Of a DNA stretch of 64,000 nucleotides, positions 31,401 through 40,572 are shown in pieces. Location of the stretch: positions 1,811,001 through 1,875,000 of the forward strand of contig NC_086182.1 in assembly GCF_023053635.1 (NCBI RefSeq), given 5' to 3'. The translations under genes were made by a program, and so were the position numbers. Within the stretch, counting starts at the first letter, position 1, and each line of letters begins with the position of its first letter. Source of the DNA: Elgaria multicarinata webbii (lineage: Eukaryota > Chordata > Lepidosauria > Squamata > Anguidae). The notes beneath the pieces were generated by a model. The model made no database searches. It saw only the letters and a program-made list of their open reading frames with translations, and had not been told where the DNA came from.

Positions 31401-32167
31401 GTAGCTCATGTCTTGCATGTCTTGCACGCCTGCCAAAGCTGGTTGCACTGCAGTGCTCCGTTGCAGGAGCTTAAAGTGAAGAATAAGAAGGAGCTGCAGA
31501 GTCCTGAATCAAGCCAGGTTTGGAATTAGTGGAGGTTCATTAGGATTGTGAATATCTATAGGATGATGGAATCTGTGAGATATATATATAGAGAGAGAGC
31601 TTTTGTGGTTTGGCAAACAGCTCAAGAACATGTGTATTATTAGTCCGGAAAAATTGTGGGGTGGATTTCCAGTGGTCAGGAGAGTGACACTAGTGCCTTG
31701 GGCAGCTTTATAATCTCTCCAATCAGTTATTTTGCCCTACTAGCTCCACATGACTTTGTCATTTTCTTAATTTTTCACTTCCTTATTACTGTAGCCATTC
31801 CCACAAAAAATCAGTCTTTGGAAACCAGAAATGTGGAGGCTGAGCAAATTCTGCCAAACACTAAATGTGGGCAACTATGCATAACTTGTGACTTAAAGAC
31901 TCAGAACTGTGACTGCCCGGGGGCAGCTGGTGCTCACAGATTGGGTGTAGAGCCCCCCCCCCCCCAGCCTTGATGAGGATGGGCTTCCCTTGTCTCTGTA
32001 CTACACGTTCTCTGTTCCTTTCTTCAGGAGTAAAGCAGAAAGCCAGCTACATCACTCCAGTCCCTGGTGGGGTCGGCCCCATGACAGTTGCTATGCTTAT
32101 GAAAAACACCATCATTGCTGCAAAGAAGATGTTGAGGCCCCAGGAGCTTGAAGCACTGAGTGTTTAA
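22322..32167 (+). CDS. MTHFD2: MTHFD2, mitochondrial methylene-THF dehydrogenase/cyclohydrolase (gene span)
   Basis: A bifunctional enzyme of the mitochondrial folate pathway. It oxidises 5,10-methylene-THF with NAD+ (needs Mg2+ and phosphate) and hydrolyses the product to 10-formyl-THF. Eight exons, as in human, join in phase to 362 residues (human 350). Residues 1-54 are an Arg/Ala/Cys-rich presequence. Tyr104 and Lys108 ([12 protein letters not shown]), Gln152 (LLVQLPLP) and Asp175 (KDVDGFH) match the catalytic human Tyr84, Lys88, Gln132 and Asp155. The Rossmann part has [33 protein letters not shown] and the end [20 protein letters not shown]. The ATG lies in GCCGCCATGG, a perfect Kozak context. 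The C-terminus is about eight residues shorter than in human. All sites are intact. Certain. Confidence 0.97.
22796..22804 (+). promoter_or_regulatory. MTHFD2: Candidate ATF4/C-EBP composite site
   Basis: TGATGAAAT fits the CARE consensus TGATGNAAN and lies in the CpG island in intron 1. ATF4 drives MTHFD2 in mammals. A nine-base match with one free position can occur by chance. Confidence 0.3.
22886..23104 (+). mobile_element. LINE 3' tail in MTHFD2 intron 1
   Basis: T-rich tail with CTTGTACACCACTCCGAAAT and a GGGGAGCGGTATATAAATTT end followed by AATAAATAAT repeats. It resembles the L2-like tails elsewhere in the window. It is followed directly by an L1 in opposite orientation. Confidence 0.6.
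23110..24110 (-). mobile_element. L1 LINE, 5'-truncated, in MTHFD2 intron 1
   Basis: The second L1 in the window, on the minus strand, opposite to MTHFD2 transcription. It carries about 300 residues of ORF2 C-terminal region. The two open pieces (23735-24049 and 23162-23722) are in different frames, so it has at least one frameshift and is more decayed than the copy at 18.7 kb. Confidence 0.9.
23162..24049 (-). pseudogene. L1 ORF2 C-terminal remnant
   Basis: Shows [19 protein letters not shown]-like text and the cysteine motif [18 protein letters not shown]. It is clearly paralogous to 18952-19644. Broken by a frame change near 23725. Confidence 0.88.
25453..25637 (+). CDS. MTHFD2: MTHFD2 exon 2
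   Basis: Acceptor TTTATTTGCAG, donor GTAG|GTAAGT. It encodes [20 protein letters not shown] through NKTRAAADV, with the catalytic Tyr and Lys. Confidence 0.97.
26055..26296 (+). mobile_element. tRNA-derived SINE in MTHFD2 intron 2
   Basis: The head GTGTGGTGTAGTGGCTAAGG and a B-box GGTTCTAGTCCCC show tRNA ancestry. The body has GACTTTGGGCCAGTCACAGA and CCTACCTCACAGGGTTGTTG, and the tail ends GGGATATAAATGTAATAAAT repeats. A minus-strand copy is in BOLA3 intron 2. Confidence 0.88.
26765..27090. mobile_element. LINE/SINE tails, two orientations
   Basis: 26765-26830 is a minus-strand L2-like tail (TTTATTTATTGCATTTCTAT...CTCTGGGCAG). 27010-27090 is a plus-strand tail (AAGCCGCCATGAGAGCCTTT, then GCGGCATAAAAATCCTTAAA and TAAA repeats). 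The second tail recurs in minus orientation at 28265-28350. Confidence 0.65.
27360..27482 (+). CDS. MTHFD2: MTHFD2 exon 3
   Basis: Acceptor TTTTCCTTGTAG, donor CCTG|GTAAGT. It encodes [20 protein letters not shown] through [11 protein letters not shown], with the active-site Gln. Confidence 0.97.
27847..27999 (+). CDS. MTHFD2: MTHFD2 exon 4
   Basis: Acceptor TTTCCCCCAG, donor ACTG|GTAGGA. It encodes [20 protein letters not shown] through [13 protein letters not shown], with the active-site Asp. Confidence 0.97.
28087..28194 (+). CDS. MTHFD2: MTHFD2 exon 5
   Basis: Acceptor TGTGTTGCAG, donor GGAG|GTAAGA. It encodes [20 protein letters not shown] through DGRHERPG, the dinucleotide-binding glycine region. 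Confidence 0.97.
28265..28350 (-). mobile_element. LINE/SINE tail in MTHFD2 intron 5
   Basis: Reverse copy of the GGCTGAATGGCGGCATAAAA tail at 27010-27090, starting from TTTATTTATTTAAGGATTTT. Confidence 0.65.
28755..29220 (+). mobile_element. CR1-group LINE 3' end in MTHFD2 intron 5
   Basis: Coding remnant with ATGAAGCTGGTTAGTGGGAG, TGGAATTCACTACCCCAAGA and GATGGCTTTAAAAGGGGTTA, which is the CR1 ORF2 C-terminus. It ends GGTCTGATTCAGCATGGCTC and TTTTGTTCTTA. This subfamily differs from the ATTCTATG-tailed one and recurs at 44.2, 45.9, 49.2 and 57.8 kb. Confidence 0.85.
29710..29802 (+). CDS. MTHFD2: MTHFD2 exon 6
   Basis: Acceptor CTCTTTTCAG, donor GCAG|GTAAGA. It encodes [20 protein letters not shown] and [11 protein letters not shown]. 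Confidence 0.97.
29881..29910. repeat. (GGT)n microsatellite
   Basis: About nine GGT units within MTHFD2 intron 6, 80 bases after exon 6. It gives rise to the poly-Thr and poly-Pro frames on the minus strand. Confidence 0.95.
30127..30252 (+). CDS. MTHFD2: MTHFD2 exon 7
   Basis: Acceptor GCTTAATTGCAG, donor GAAG|GTATGG. It encodes [20 protein letters not shown] through KLVGDVDFE. Confidence 0.97.
32028..32167 (+). CDS. MTHFD2: MTHFD2 exon 8 (last coding exon)
   Basis: Acceptor CTTTCTTCAG. It encodes [20 protein letters not shown] through [10 protein letters not shown] and TAA. The tail after the last helix is short and differs from mammals, as usual for this end of the protein. Confidence 0.96.
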
Positions 32168-32850
32168 TGTTGGACTTCTAGTGGCACCAGAAACATTCCG
32201 AATCGCCTCCCCTCGCCCCCCAACCACAGGCCAAAAGCAATGCAATGTTTATTTATTGGATGGAAAATTCATTGAAGAGTCATGCTGGAATATTTATTTA
32301 AAGCAGTTGTGTTCCAAGGCAAAGTGTCTGATGCAGTGCGTTCTGTATGGCTCCTACAATTTAAATTGCTCCATTGAAGTGTGGGAGCCAAGTGTGTGAT
32401 TAGAACGCAGAGGATGAATATTATCTTTAAAATCCAGCATGGAGGTGTAACAAAGGGCCAAGAATATGTGTGCATAGAACAAAATGTTTTAGTGGGTACG
32501 TGATGCAATGTCAACTAATCGACCTCAACTGAACCCAAGAGATACTATGTTGACTGCTAAGATTATAATGCAGCTATTCTGGAGTCAGATGTTACTAGTA
32601 TTTTCTACAAAGCCTTATTTATATGTAATTTTAGTAGCTCTTCTAACAAAGCAGATTATAGCTTGTTTCAGTACTCCAATCCCACACATTTTTTAAAAAA
32701 TATGGAATGGTCTTAAAGCTAGCCAACACTTAGTCATAACATTATAAACTTGGGTGAGGTTCTCCATGCCTATTGAAGCTTGCTTAGTCGTTACGTTGGC
32801 AGTTAATAAATACTGCAGGATGTGTTGGAATAAAAACGATCCATATATCA
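32168..32850 (+). other. MTHFD2: MTHFD2 3' UTR
   Basis: AT-rich, repeat-free sequence after the stop codon, with AATAAA at 32805-32810 and again at 32829-32834. Its length fits the usual MTHFD2 3' UTR. The exact end is not visible. Confidence 0.6.
32805..32834 (+). promoter_or_regulatory. MTHFD2: Tandem poly(A) signals of MTHFD2
   Basis: Two canonical AATAAA hexamers 24 bases apart (32805 and 32829), the first good signals after the stop codon. Confidence 0.55.
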
Positions 32851-34563
32851 CTTGTAAGCCTTTGAGTTTTTCATGTCCTCTGAAAGCAGGCATTATAAGG
32901 GTTCCATGTCTTCTTTTACAGAGATGCAGGCTGCATTTAGATATCCCTTTATGCCATGATGGGTTAATAAGCTACTCACAGTAGCTTGTTTTGGAAATAA
33001 GCTATTGTTATCCCCCACACAATCAGACAAATGCAAGACTAAGAGTAGCTTATTAAGCTACTGCGTGAAATTTGACTCGCCCCACCCACCCCGTCACCTG
33101 TCTTGCTGCAGTCCTTCGGCCCAAGCAGCGGTGCTGTTTCACCTCTGAAGCACTGGAGGTATGCAGGAATGGGACAAAACTTCCTACACGGCCTCTCCCG
33201 CTCAGGAGGTACCTGATCCCCCACCAACCACTGTGTAAATGAACTCACCAAGGAGAGGAACCTCCCTTCAAGTAGGAAGTGGCTAGAACACCTTGGAGGT
33301 TTGCAGAATTGGGACAAAACCTCATAGCCAGCCTGCTCTACTAAGGCGGCACGTGATGTGCTATAAAAACCCAGTGCACCAAAAGGGGGCAGATGCCTAT
33401 AACACCTGGAGGGGGGCAGTTTGCAGGATTAGTACCAAACCTCATCTCATGCCTCCTCTGTTAAGGAGGCACCTGATGTACTATGAAAATCCAGCACTAA
33501 TTGTAAAAGCCAAAATCCCAGGTGCACCAAAAAGCGGGAGATGCCTATAACTCGGGGTGTGTGAGGTTGGCTTTTTTTGCAGGATTTGGATCAAGTTTCA
33601 GAGCTTGCCGACTCTACACTGCTGGCTTGGTCACTTTAACATTTTCCAAATCAGTAAGCCAGCGAACAGCAGAGCCATAGCTGTTTTGACTGTTCTTGCC
33701 GCACAGCTCTGTAGCTAGCCAAAATAATTAGCTGTGAGTAACCCATGATGGGTTTAAATAACCCCCTTTGCAGACTGGGTTATCAGAGTGGTTTATTTTG
33801 GCCAAATAAACCATTGTGGATTAAAAAAAAACTCCCTCCAGGTGACAGGATACCCTCCAGGTGACAGGATAAGCCATGATCTTTAATTAAGCCATCATGG
33901 GTTATGTTGTCAAACCCAGTCAAAAATGCTACCCTATTAACTGTATTACGGTAATTTAAAGTTGGGTCAATTGGAGGCTTTGGTACCTTTAGCAAAATGT
34001 TGGATTGGCTTCCAAGGCTGCAAGGTGAATAAGATTTTTCATAAGCACATCACAAGCAGAAGAGTTTCATCCATTTATTAGAATACAAATTGTTACTATA
34101 GTAGCAAACTGGTAATACTCTAGGGCTGCAAATTTATTGTTGTGGAAATCACTGGTATGAATATATGTAATTATATATAAAAATGGCATTGAGAACTGTA
34201 GTGCCAAGTCACACTGGGCTTCATAGATTGCACAAGCACAGGTGCATGGAATGCTTGGCACCTACAAATACCCTTTTGATTTGCGCCTCCTAATCATACA
34301 GTTTTGTAAAAATAGCCTAAAATTGACTAAACGCTGCCACCATAGCAGGCTTGGGCTACTGCTGCAGATGGTGCCGGTACAAAACGCGAGAGGGAAATCT
34401 ACAAAGGCCATGTTCAAGTTCAAATGGGTATTGCAACAAGAAGTGATTGGTTGCTGCCCAAGCATAACACCGTTGCATTTATTTTCTTTGCATTCAGCAG
34501 GTAATTGGTACTTGATCCAAATAACAAAAATTCAAGTTTTTCTTTTGTTTAACTTCATTTCAA
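32851..34563. other. Intergenic DNA with MITE-like debris
   Basis: No gene. 32950-33065 has an inverted pair (AATAAGCTACTCACAGTAGC against AGAGTAGCTTATTAAGCTAC). Around 33300-33560 a block is tandemly repeated about three times (GGTTTGCAGAATTGGGACAA, AGTTTGCAGGATTAGTACCA, TTTTTTGCAGGATTTGGATC). 33715-33925 repeats CATGATGGGTT and CATCATGGGTT in opposite senses. Confidence 0.45.
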
Positions 34564-34574
34564 GATTTACAAAG
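34564..34574. repeat. Target duplication of the LINE at 34.6-35.9 kb
   Basis: GATTTACAAAG here recurs exactly at 35943-35953, immediately after the element's 3' end. Confidence 0.8.
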
Positions 34575-35942
34575 ACAAGGCTGTGTGCTCGCACCTTTAT
34601 TATTTAATTTGTATTTGTCAGACCTCCCCCACGCATTGGAGCCCTCACCGTCCCACCCACCTAAGATACAGAACACTAAAGTTTCTCTGCTTCTGTATGC
34701 AGACGATGCAGTTCTGATCTCTCAGACCAGGATGGGCCTCAAGAGATTGCTGTGCGGCTTTGCAAACTACTGCTCAAAAAACTTGCTTTCCATTAATTAT
34801 ACTAAATCTAAGGTATTGGTGTTTTCCAAATGCAAGGTTAGATTTTCTTGGGCCATGGAGAACTCCACGATTGAGCAAGTGGGCTCCTATAAATACTTGG
34901 GTATATGGTTCCATGAAACCATCTCTTGGAGAGAACAGGGAAAACACTCTAAGACTAGGTGCAATTACTCGCTTCTTTTTTACAAGGGGCGGGAAATTCA
35001 TTCCGGCAGCTGTCCAGGTTTTCAAAGCCAAAATCATCCCTCAGATTTTATATGGGGCACCAATTTGGTTCCCGTGCTCTAAATCCTCCCTTGAGGGTAT
35101 TCAGTCTTCTTTTCTTAGGATGGTATTTGGTGTTCCCAAGTGTGTTTCTGGAGCTGCTCTTAAACTAGAAGTTGGTCTGAATTCTGTTAATTGCCTGGCC
35201 TGGATCCATGTTATCCATTTTTGGCTTCGCTGTAAGTTGGCACCTCCATCTAATTGTCTAGTACCTAAGATTCTGTTAGACCACTTTGAATCCCCTTGGT
35301 CAAAGGCCATGACTAGTAAAATCAAGTTTGTAGGCCTATCCCCCCAAATGCTACTATCAAGGGATTTAGCTAGTGCCAAATCTGCAGTGAAATAGAGGCT
35401 GCTTGATATAGATATGCAAGTCCTTCAGAGTGCTGCACGGGGCCCATGTTCCCCCCCTGTCCCTAGGACTACCAGCCTCTTTTTGTAAAGATGGGATGCC
35501 TTATCTACGCTGGTTGACTATTCCTAAATACAGGAGAGCATTTTCATTAGCCAGACTTAATGTCCTTCCCTCCAAATTTCTGGAGGGCAGATTTAATAAA
35601 ATTCCAGTGCTCAACAGATGCTGCCCCTGCAACAATAGTGAAGTGGAAACTGTATCTCATGTTTTCCTGTTTTGTAGATTTTATCTAGGGGCTAGAAACT
35701 ATCTTCTAAACCCTATTTTACAATCTTATCCTGGTCACCCAACTGAATTCTTAACGTCTCTTTTACTTTGTAATATAGACAAATCAATTACTGAGCAAGT
35801 GGCCAAGTTTTTGAACTTGGCCATTTCTTTTAGATCTTCTATGATCGCCTGATTTTTAATTGTAAATGGTATGTTCAGTTTGCTTGCATGTAAAATTTTT
35901 ATTTGCTGGAATGGTCTATTGACGCAATAAACTGTTGTTGTT
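34575..35942 (+). mobile_element. Non-LTR retrotransposon, 5'-truncated, non-CR1 clade
   Basis: Begins inside the RT (CVLAPLLFNLYLSDL) and carries LLLYADDAVLISQT with the catalytic YADD. It ends with a C-terminal CCHC finger (CCPCNNSEVETVSHVFLFC) and a 3' end GACGCAATAAACTGTTGTTG. An exact 11-bp target duplication flanks it. The RT differs from CR1, L2 and L1 here. R4/Dong- or Vingi-type elements of squamates are possible, but I cannot settle the clade by eye. Confidence 0.88.
34585..35852 (+). pseudogene. LINE RT and C-terminal domain remnant
   Basis: Three open pieces in different frames: 34585-35082 with the YADD motif, about 34760-35395 with IIPQILYGAPIWFPCS, and 35430-35852 with the CCHC finger. 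There are therefore at least one frameshift near 34970 and a stop near 35395. Not a host gene. Confidence 0.85.
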
Positions 35943-35953
35943 GATTTACAAAG

Positions 35954-38900
35954 TTAAGGGAAACCAGTAACTGTTCATACTAAAATTTTGACCAGGTGAA
36001 ATATTTAGCAGGCCAGAAGCCTCTAATAGGTAAGAGCCTTACTTAGAAGTAAAATATGTTTTGTTAGAGCATTTTAACAAGACTCAAGTATTCTTAACAC
36101 CTTAGGACAAGAAAGTAACTGTAAATTAAGTTGTGTTGCAAAACTATATTTTCTTTAGAAGGAAAAAAAATCCTTTAAGGGTGCAATCCTATGGGTTGCT
36201 TCACCGATGTTCATAAGCCCCCAAACAAAGGTTTATGAGCATCCTATGCAGGGCGGGAGAAGCAGTGAAGGTGATCTTTGCCGCCCTCCTCGTCCTTCTG
36301 CCCTGCATTTTCGCTGGATGTGTTGTTTTGCCTTTCTAGTGAAAGTCTTGGAGAAGGGACAGATGCTGGAGGAGCCCCATGTAGCTTGGATCCTGGCCTG
36401 TCTCCTGCCCACTCACTGAATCACCCCTTTTTCACCCTCTCTTAGGTGGTGTCCCTGACCTTGGAGAGGCAGCCACTGTGTGGAGTGTGTGTGTGAGGCT
36501 GGCGCTCTGATTCCCATCTCCAAGCTCAGGGTTGGGAATCCAAAATCTCCTATGGCCTCTCAGACGCTATCTAGGGGCAATAGGATTTCTCCCTAAACCA
36601 AAAAGGCCAATGGCATTTTGTTCAAATAGGAAGAGTAGGCCCCTTCCAACTCTACTGTTCTATGATTCTATGATAAGCCAACCAACGTCCAATCTTGTCC
36701 TGCATTCTCTTTCCAACATCAGCCAATTGGGTTCCACAGGGAAGTGGATTGTATTTATCCCTTTGCCCTTTACAAGTCTCCAGTGTTGATGTTCTCAGAG
36801 CTAAAAGGATTCTTGGGGGGGGGGGGGAGAGGAGAGGGGTGAGGCTCCACTGTTAGTTGGAATAGCTCCTGATTCACTTTTATAGATAGTGATCCAAGCA
36901 AATGGCGACCATTATGTCTTTAAAATGTGCCCTAGAAGCGGCACATTTCATAGAATGTGTCATACTCTAAAGCAACAATTATATTATCCATGGTGATACT
37001 TTACAGTTTAGGGAGGTGGCATAGCAATTTTGAAATGGTAGGGATATAATTCTAATAAACACAGTAGTGAGAAATTTGAGGCTTTAAGGGCCAAAGTAAA
37101 CTAGGACCAGATACCCCAAATGCAGCAATGGTAGAGGTTTAACATGACTTAAGAAAACTGGGCTTGTATTTGTTCAAATACGATCTTTCATATTAGTTTT
37201 CAGGGCATTGCACAAAGACCGTTTAAAATTCGTCAGTTATGTGCAACAGCTAGAACCACATGAGTGTTGGGTCACGGTCAGGCAGGTCTACCTCATCTTA
37301 GAAATCCTCTGCTTTAGTCACTACTGCCTGTTAAACAGGTTCCTCCTATGCTCCAGAGAACGGATGCCGGAGGCCCTTGCTAGTTTTTCTTCCTCTTCAT
37401 TGTTGGCCATCCTTGATCAGATTGGCTCATTCTCCATGCCTACTAGCAAGGCCCGTTCAGGAACTAAGCAAATTTTCTATCTCTTCTATACTATAGTAGC
37501 AAGATGGCTTTTATAGATAGGAAGTGGTTAATGCCCTTTGACAGCCTGGACTGATCCTACTTCCATTTGTGCCTGCACTACCTTCAGCTACTTCTCCAAT
37601 TATTTTGTGAACCTGAATGGAGAATGAAGAACTGAAGAGGGTGCGAAAAGACTTCATCAGATGGCAGAGGGGGGCTATCAGTGTGATGGTGGAGGTGGAG
37701 CATACCCTGAAAGCACAGACAGAGAAGATCTAAAATGTAATCTCCTGCGAGTCCCAGAGGAAGAAAAAGTATCATTGGGTTCTTTACTAGTTATTTTGTT
37801 TTGATAATCTATTTATTTCTACTTTCCATGCATCTTCCCTTATTTTAAGGTAAGTGGAGTTTCATTCAGGATTTCCCAAAAATATGGATAAGGCCATTTG
37901 CATCTAAAAACAAGAAGCTTGATCTCAGTCACTCTTCCAGCAGAACTTTTCAGAGATCATAATACTCCTAAGGGAGAGATTAGTATCAATAGTTGGCAAG
38001 TACAAATTAGGGTCCTTATAAAAAACAAAACCAACCCATTCTAAATGAATCACTGAACACTTGGACAGAAATGATTCAGTTGGTGCAAACTCCGCAAAGA
38101 AGCAGGAGGCTGAAATGTATGCTGTGGTTATCAACAAGCTCCAAATAATTACAATTGAAGGCCAAACTCCATTCTTCTGTAGTCTTTTTTTTAAAAAAAG
38201 TAAGAAGCACTTTTCTCATAAATGAGCTGCACGATGACCAAGCAAAAAACAAATCGGACATGTGAAGTGCCTGGATGAAACTGCCCGTGCGTGATGAAAT
38301 CCCCTCCTTGCCAGCTCCATGGGTTTCATGGGTTCTTCAGATTGGTGATGAATTGCCCCTTCATTACTAAACTCCTATTCGGGCAGGGCTTTAATTACTG
38401 GTTGCTTTGCATTTTCTTTTCTTTTGCGCTATTGCACTATAAATATAAGAAAAGAAAATAATGATACAAAAGAACCAGTAATTAAAGTCCCCTCTCCATC
38501 CTGGTACAGAAGCTGATTCATCACACTTCAGTTTCTCTGAACAGGAAGCAATAAAACTGGCAGACTGTGCAAGGGGAGAACTTCTTAGAAAGCCTCACAA
38601 CCTCCACAAATTAGGGCGGAAAAATCATGGGATGAGACAAATACTGGGATGCAACAATTTGGCAATTCTGGCAGATAGTGGGGCGTCCGCGTGTGGCGAC
38701 AACCAAGGTTTCTGAAATATTTGTATAGTACTTGTCAAATATAATTTTAATTTGAACCATGCCAAAGCATTCAGGACTACAAGCCTGTGATTATTAACCA
38801 TTTGCCTGTCTTCTTGTGGCCATCATGTGCTGTAATGAGACAGTAGGGTAAAGGTAAAACTTTTCTGCCAAATGATGATGTTTAAACTACCTGTTTCCAA

Positions 38901-39686
38901 ATGGAATATAGCAGGGATGTGTGAGAAAATGTATCAAGGTTCCTTGGTGGTTTTTTTTTTTTTTTACTGATTTGTACAATTTGCATCTCCTACACCCAAA
39001 CATGGAACTGAATGCAAGTTGTGGTTGGAAATCCATAGTTTTCCAACCTTGCAATGCAGTCTGCAAAACAAAATAATGTTTTACATGGATATATTTGAAA
39101 AATGTGCAAACAAAAATGTGTACGTTTCCAAAATGCACACAGCCATGTTTACTGAATGGGTGTATGCATTCCAAAATGCATATATTTAAAACTGCACAAT
39201 AATGCATACGTTCCAAAATATGCATATGCCTTTTTTAAAAATAATAATAATTGCAACCTCATGTGGAAAGAGGATAAAACTAGCTTGACCTCAAAAAGCT
39301 GACAATTTTGGTGAAACCAAGACTGACAGATCCCTCCATCCCTACTTTATACAGGCCAATCTTTAAAGTCCCACCAGAGGGAGATGAAGCGCGTCCCCTT
39401 CCCTGATCCCTGTTGATGTCCATGTATAATACAGCAAGAGATGATAGAACAAAAACATTAAGACATTTTGTATTGTTATCTTTTTAGGGGAAAATAGACG
39501 ACTGAAATAATGATCATGCTCTTTGGCCATTACTATTTAACTAACAGTGGAGCATGGCAAATCCACTAGATTTGAATGTAGAAGTCCGGAGTACCTGGGT
39601 GCCAAGGCAAACAGAGCCCTAAAGCACCTTTACTAATGGCTTGCAAGGAATTTTAAAAATGGGTTGGAGGGAGAAGCACCAAAAGT
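35954..39686. other. Intergenic DNA, nothing convincing
   Basis: No gene-like frames. 36632-36676 is a CR1 3' tip (GGCCCCTTCCAACTCTACTG, TTCTATGATTCTATGA). A poly-G run lies at about 36817-36828. The pair 38410-38425 and 38448-38462 (TTTTCTTTTCTTTTG and AAGAAAAGAAAATAA) is a small inverted repeat. Confidence 0.45.
36632..36676 (+). mobile_element. CR1 3' tip fragment
   Basis: Contains only the last about 45 bases of a CR1, with the TTCTATGATTCTATGA end. Confidence 0.75.
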
Positions 39687-40116
39687 ATGTGCAAAAGGAG
39701 GGAGACACTGGCTCTGGTGCTGCTGAGAAGATTCTTTATTTTTTATTTTTCTTGTTAAAAAGTTTCCTTCAGATTAAATTAAAAATGTCTTCAATGCATT
39801 AGATGGTTTCCTTCAGGTCTTTATGTCAATATCCTATAGAGATAAATATCGCAATGCTTTAACAACTCTTACGTAATGGTATTGTCCTTGTTGTATTTGG
39901 TTATGCATATTTATTAGTTTGTAATTAAATACTACCGTAATACACATATATATTCTGGGTTAAATACAGCCCCTGAAGAAGGATTGTCACCATCCAAAAC
40001 GTTGGGCTATTTGTGAAGTTTTTTTTTTTTAAAAAAAACCCTTTTTAACAAGAAAAATAAAAAATAAAGAATCTTCTCAGCAGCACCAGAGCCAGCGCCT
40101 CCCTCCTTTTGCACAT
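39687..40116. mobile_element. Foldback element with 76-bp arms
   Basis: The left arm 39687-39762 (ATGTGCAAAAGGAGGGAGAC...) and right arm 40041-40116 are near-perfect inverted repeats with only two or three differences. The centre carries CCTGAAGAAGGATTG followed by CCAAAACGTTGGGC. This motif is shared with repeats at 53.08 and 55.05 kb. No protein is encoded and no target duplication was identified. Confidence 0.8.
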
Positions 40117-40489
40117 GCAAAGGATTTTGGCAGCTCTGCATTAGCATGCAGGTATGATACATTGACCCCTCTTGCCCAACACAGTACCTTGCTATTCTTA
40201 AGGATCACTTCTCAGTGTCCACGTGATGCAACTAGCAGAAGACGGAAGAACTGAGCAGGTATAGTTTAGAGAAAAGGTTGAGGAATGTAATCAGTCTTCA
40301 AATATCAACAAGGAGAATAGAGCCCTCCTCTGGGATCCAAGTTGGGGAACTTTCCAGCAGATACAGAAATACCCCTCCCATAGTGTAGCCGGTATCCCTC
40401 ACTGAGAAATCCAGAGAAGCCCTGGGGATTCAGCTTTACTTCCCTCATCCTGCAGCCCTACAGTCAGAAGCCTAAATCTGCTGGATTCC

Positions 40490-40572
40490 TCAATGGATTC
40501 CTGCATTGAGCAGGGGGTTGGACTCGATGGCCTTATAGGCCCCTTCCAACTCTACTATTCTATGATTCTATG
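40490..40572 (+). mobile_element. CR1 3' end fragment
   Basis: GGATTCCTGCATTGAGCAGG, then GGCCTTATAGGCCCCTTCCA and TATTCTATGATTCTATG. Same tail as the copies at 12.4 and 15.7 kb. Confidence 0.88.
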
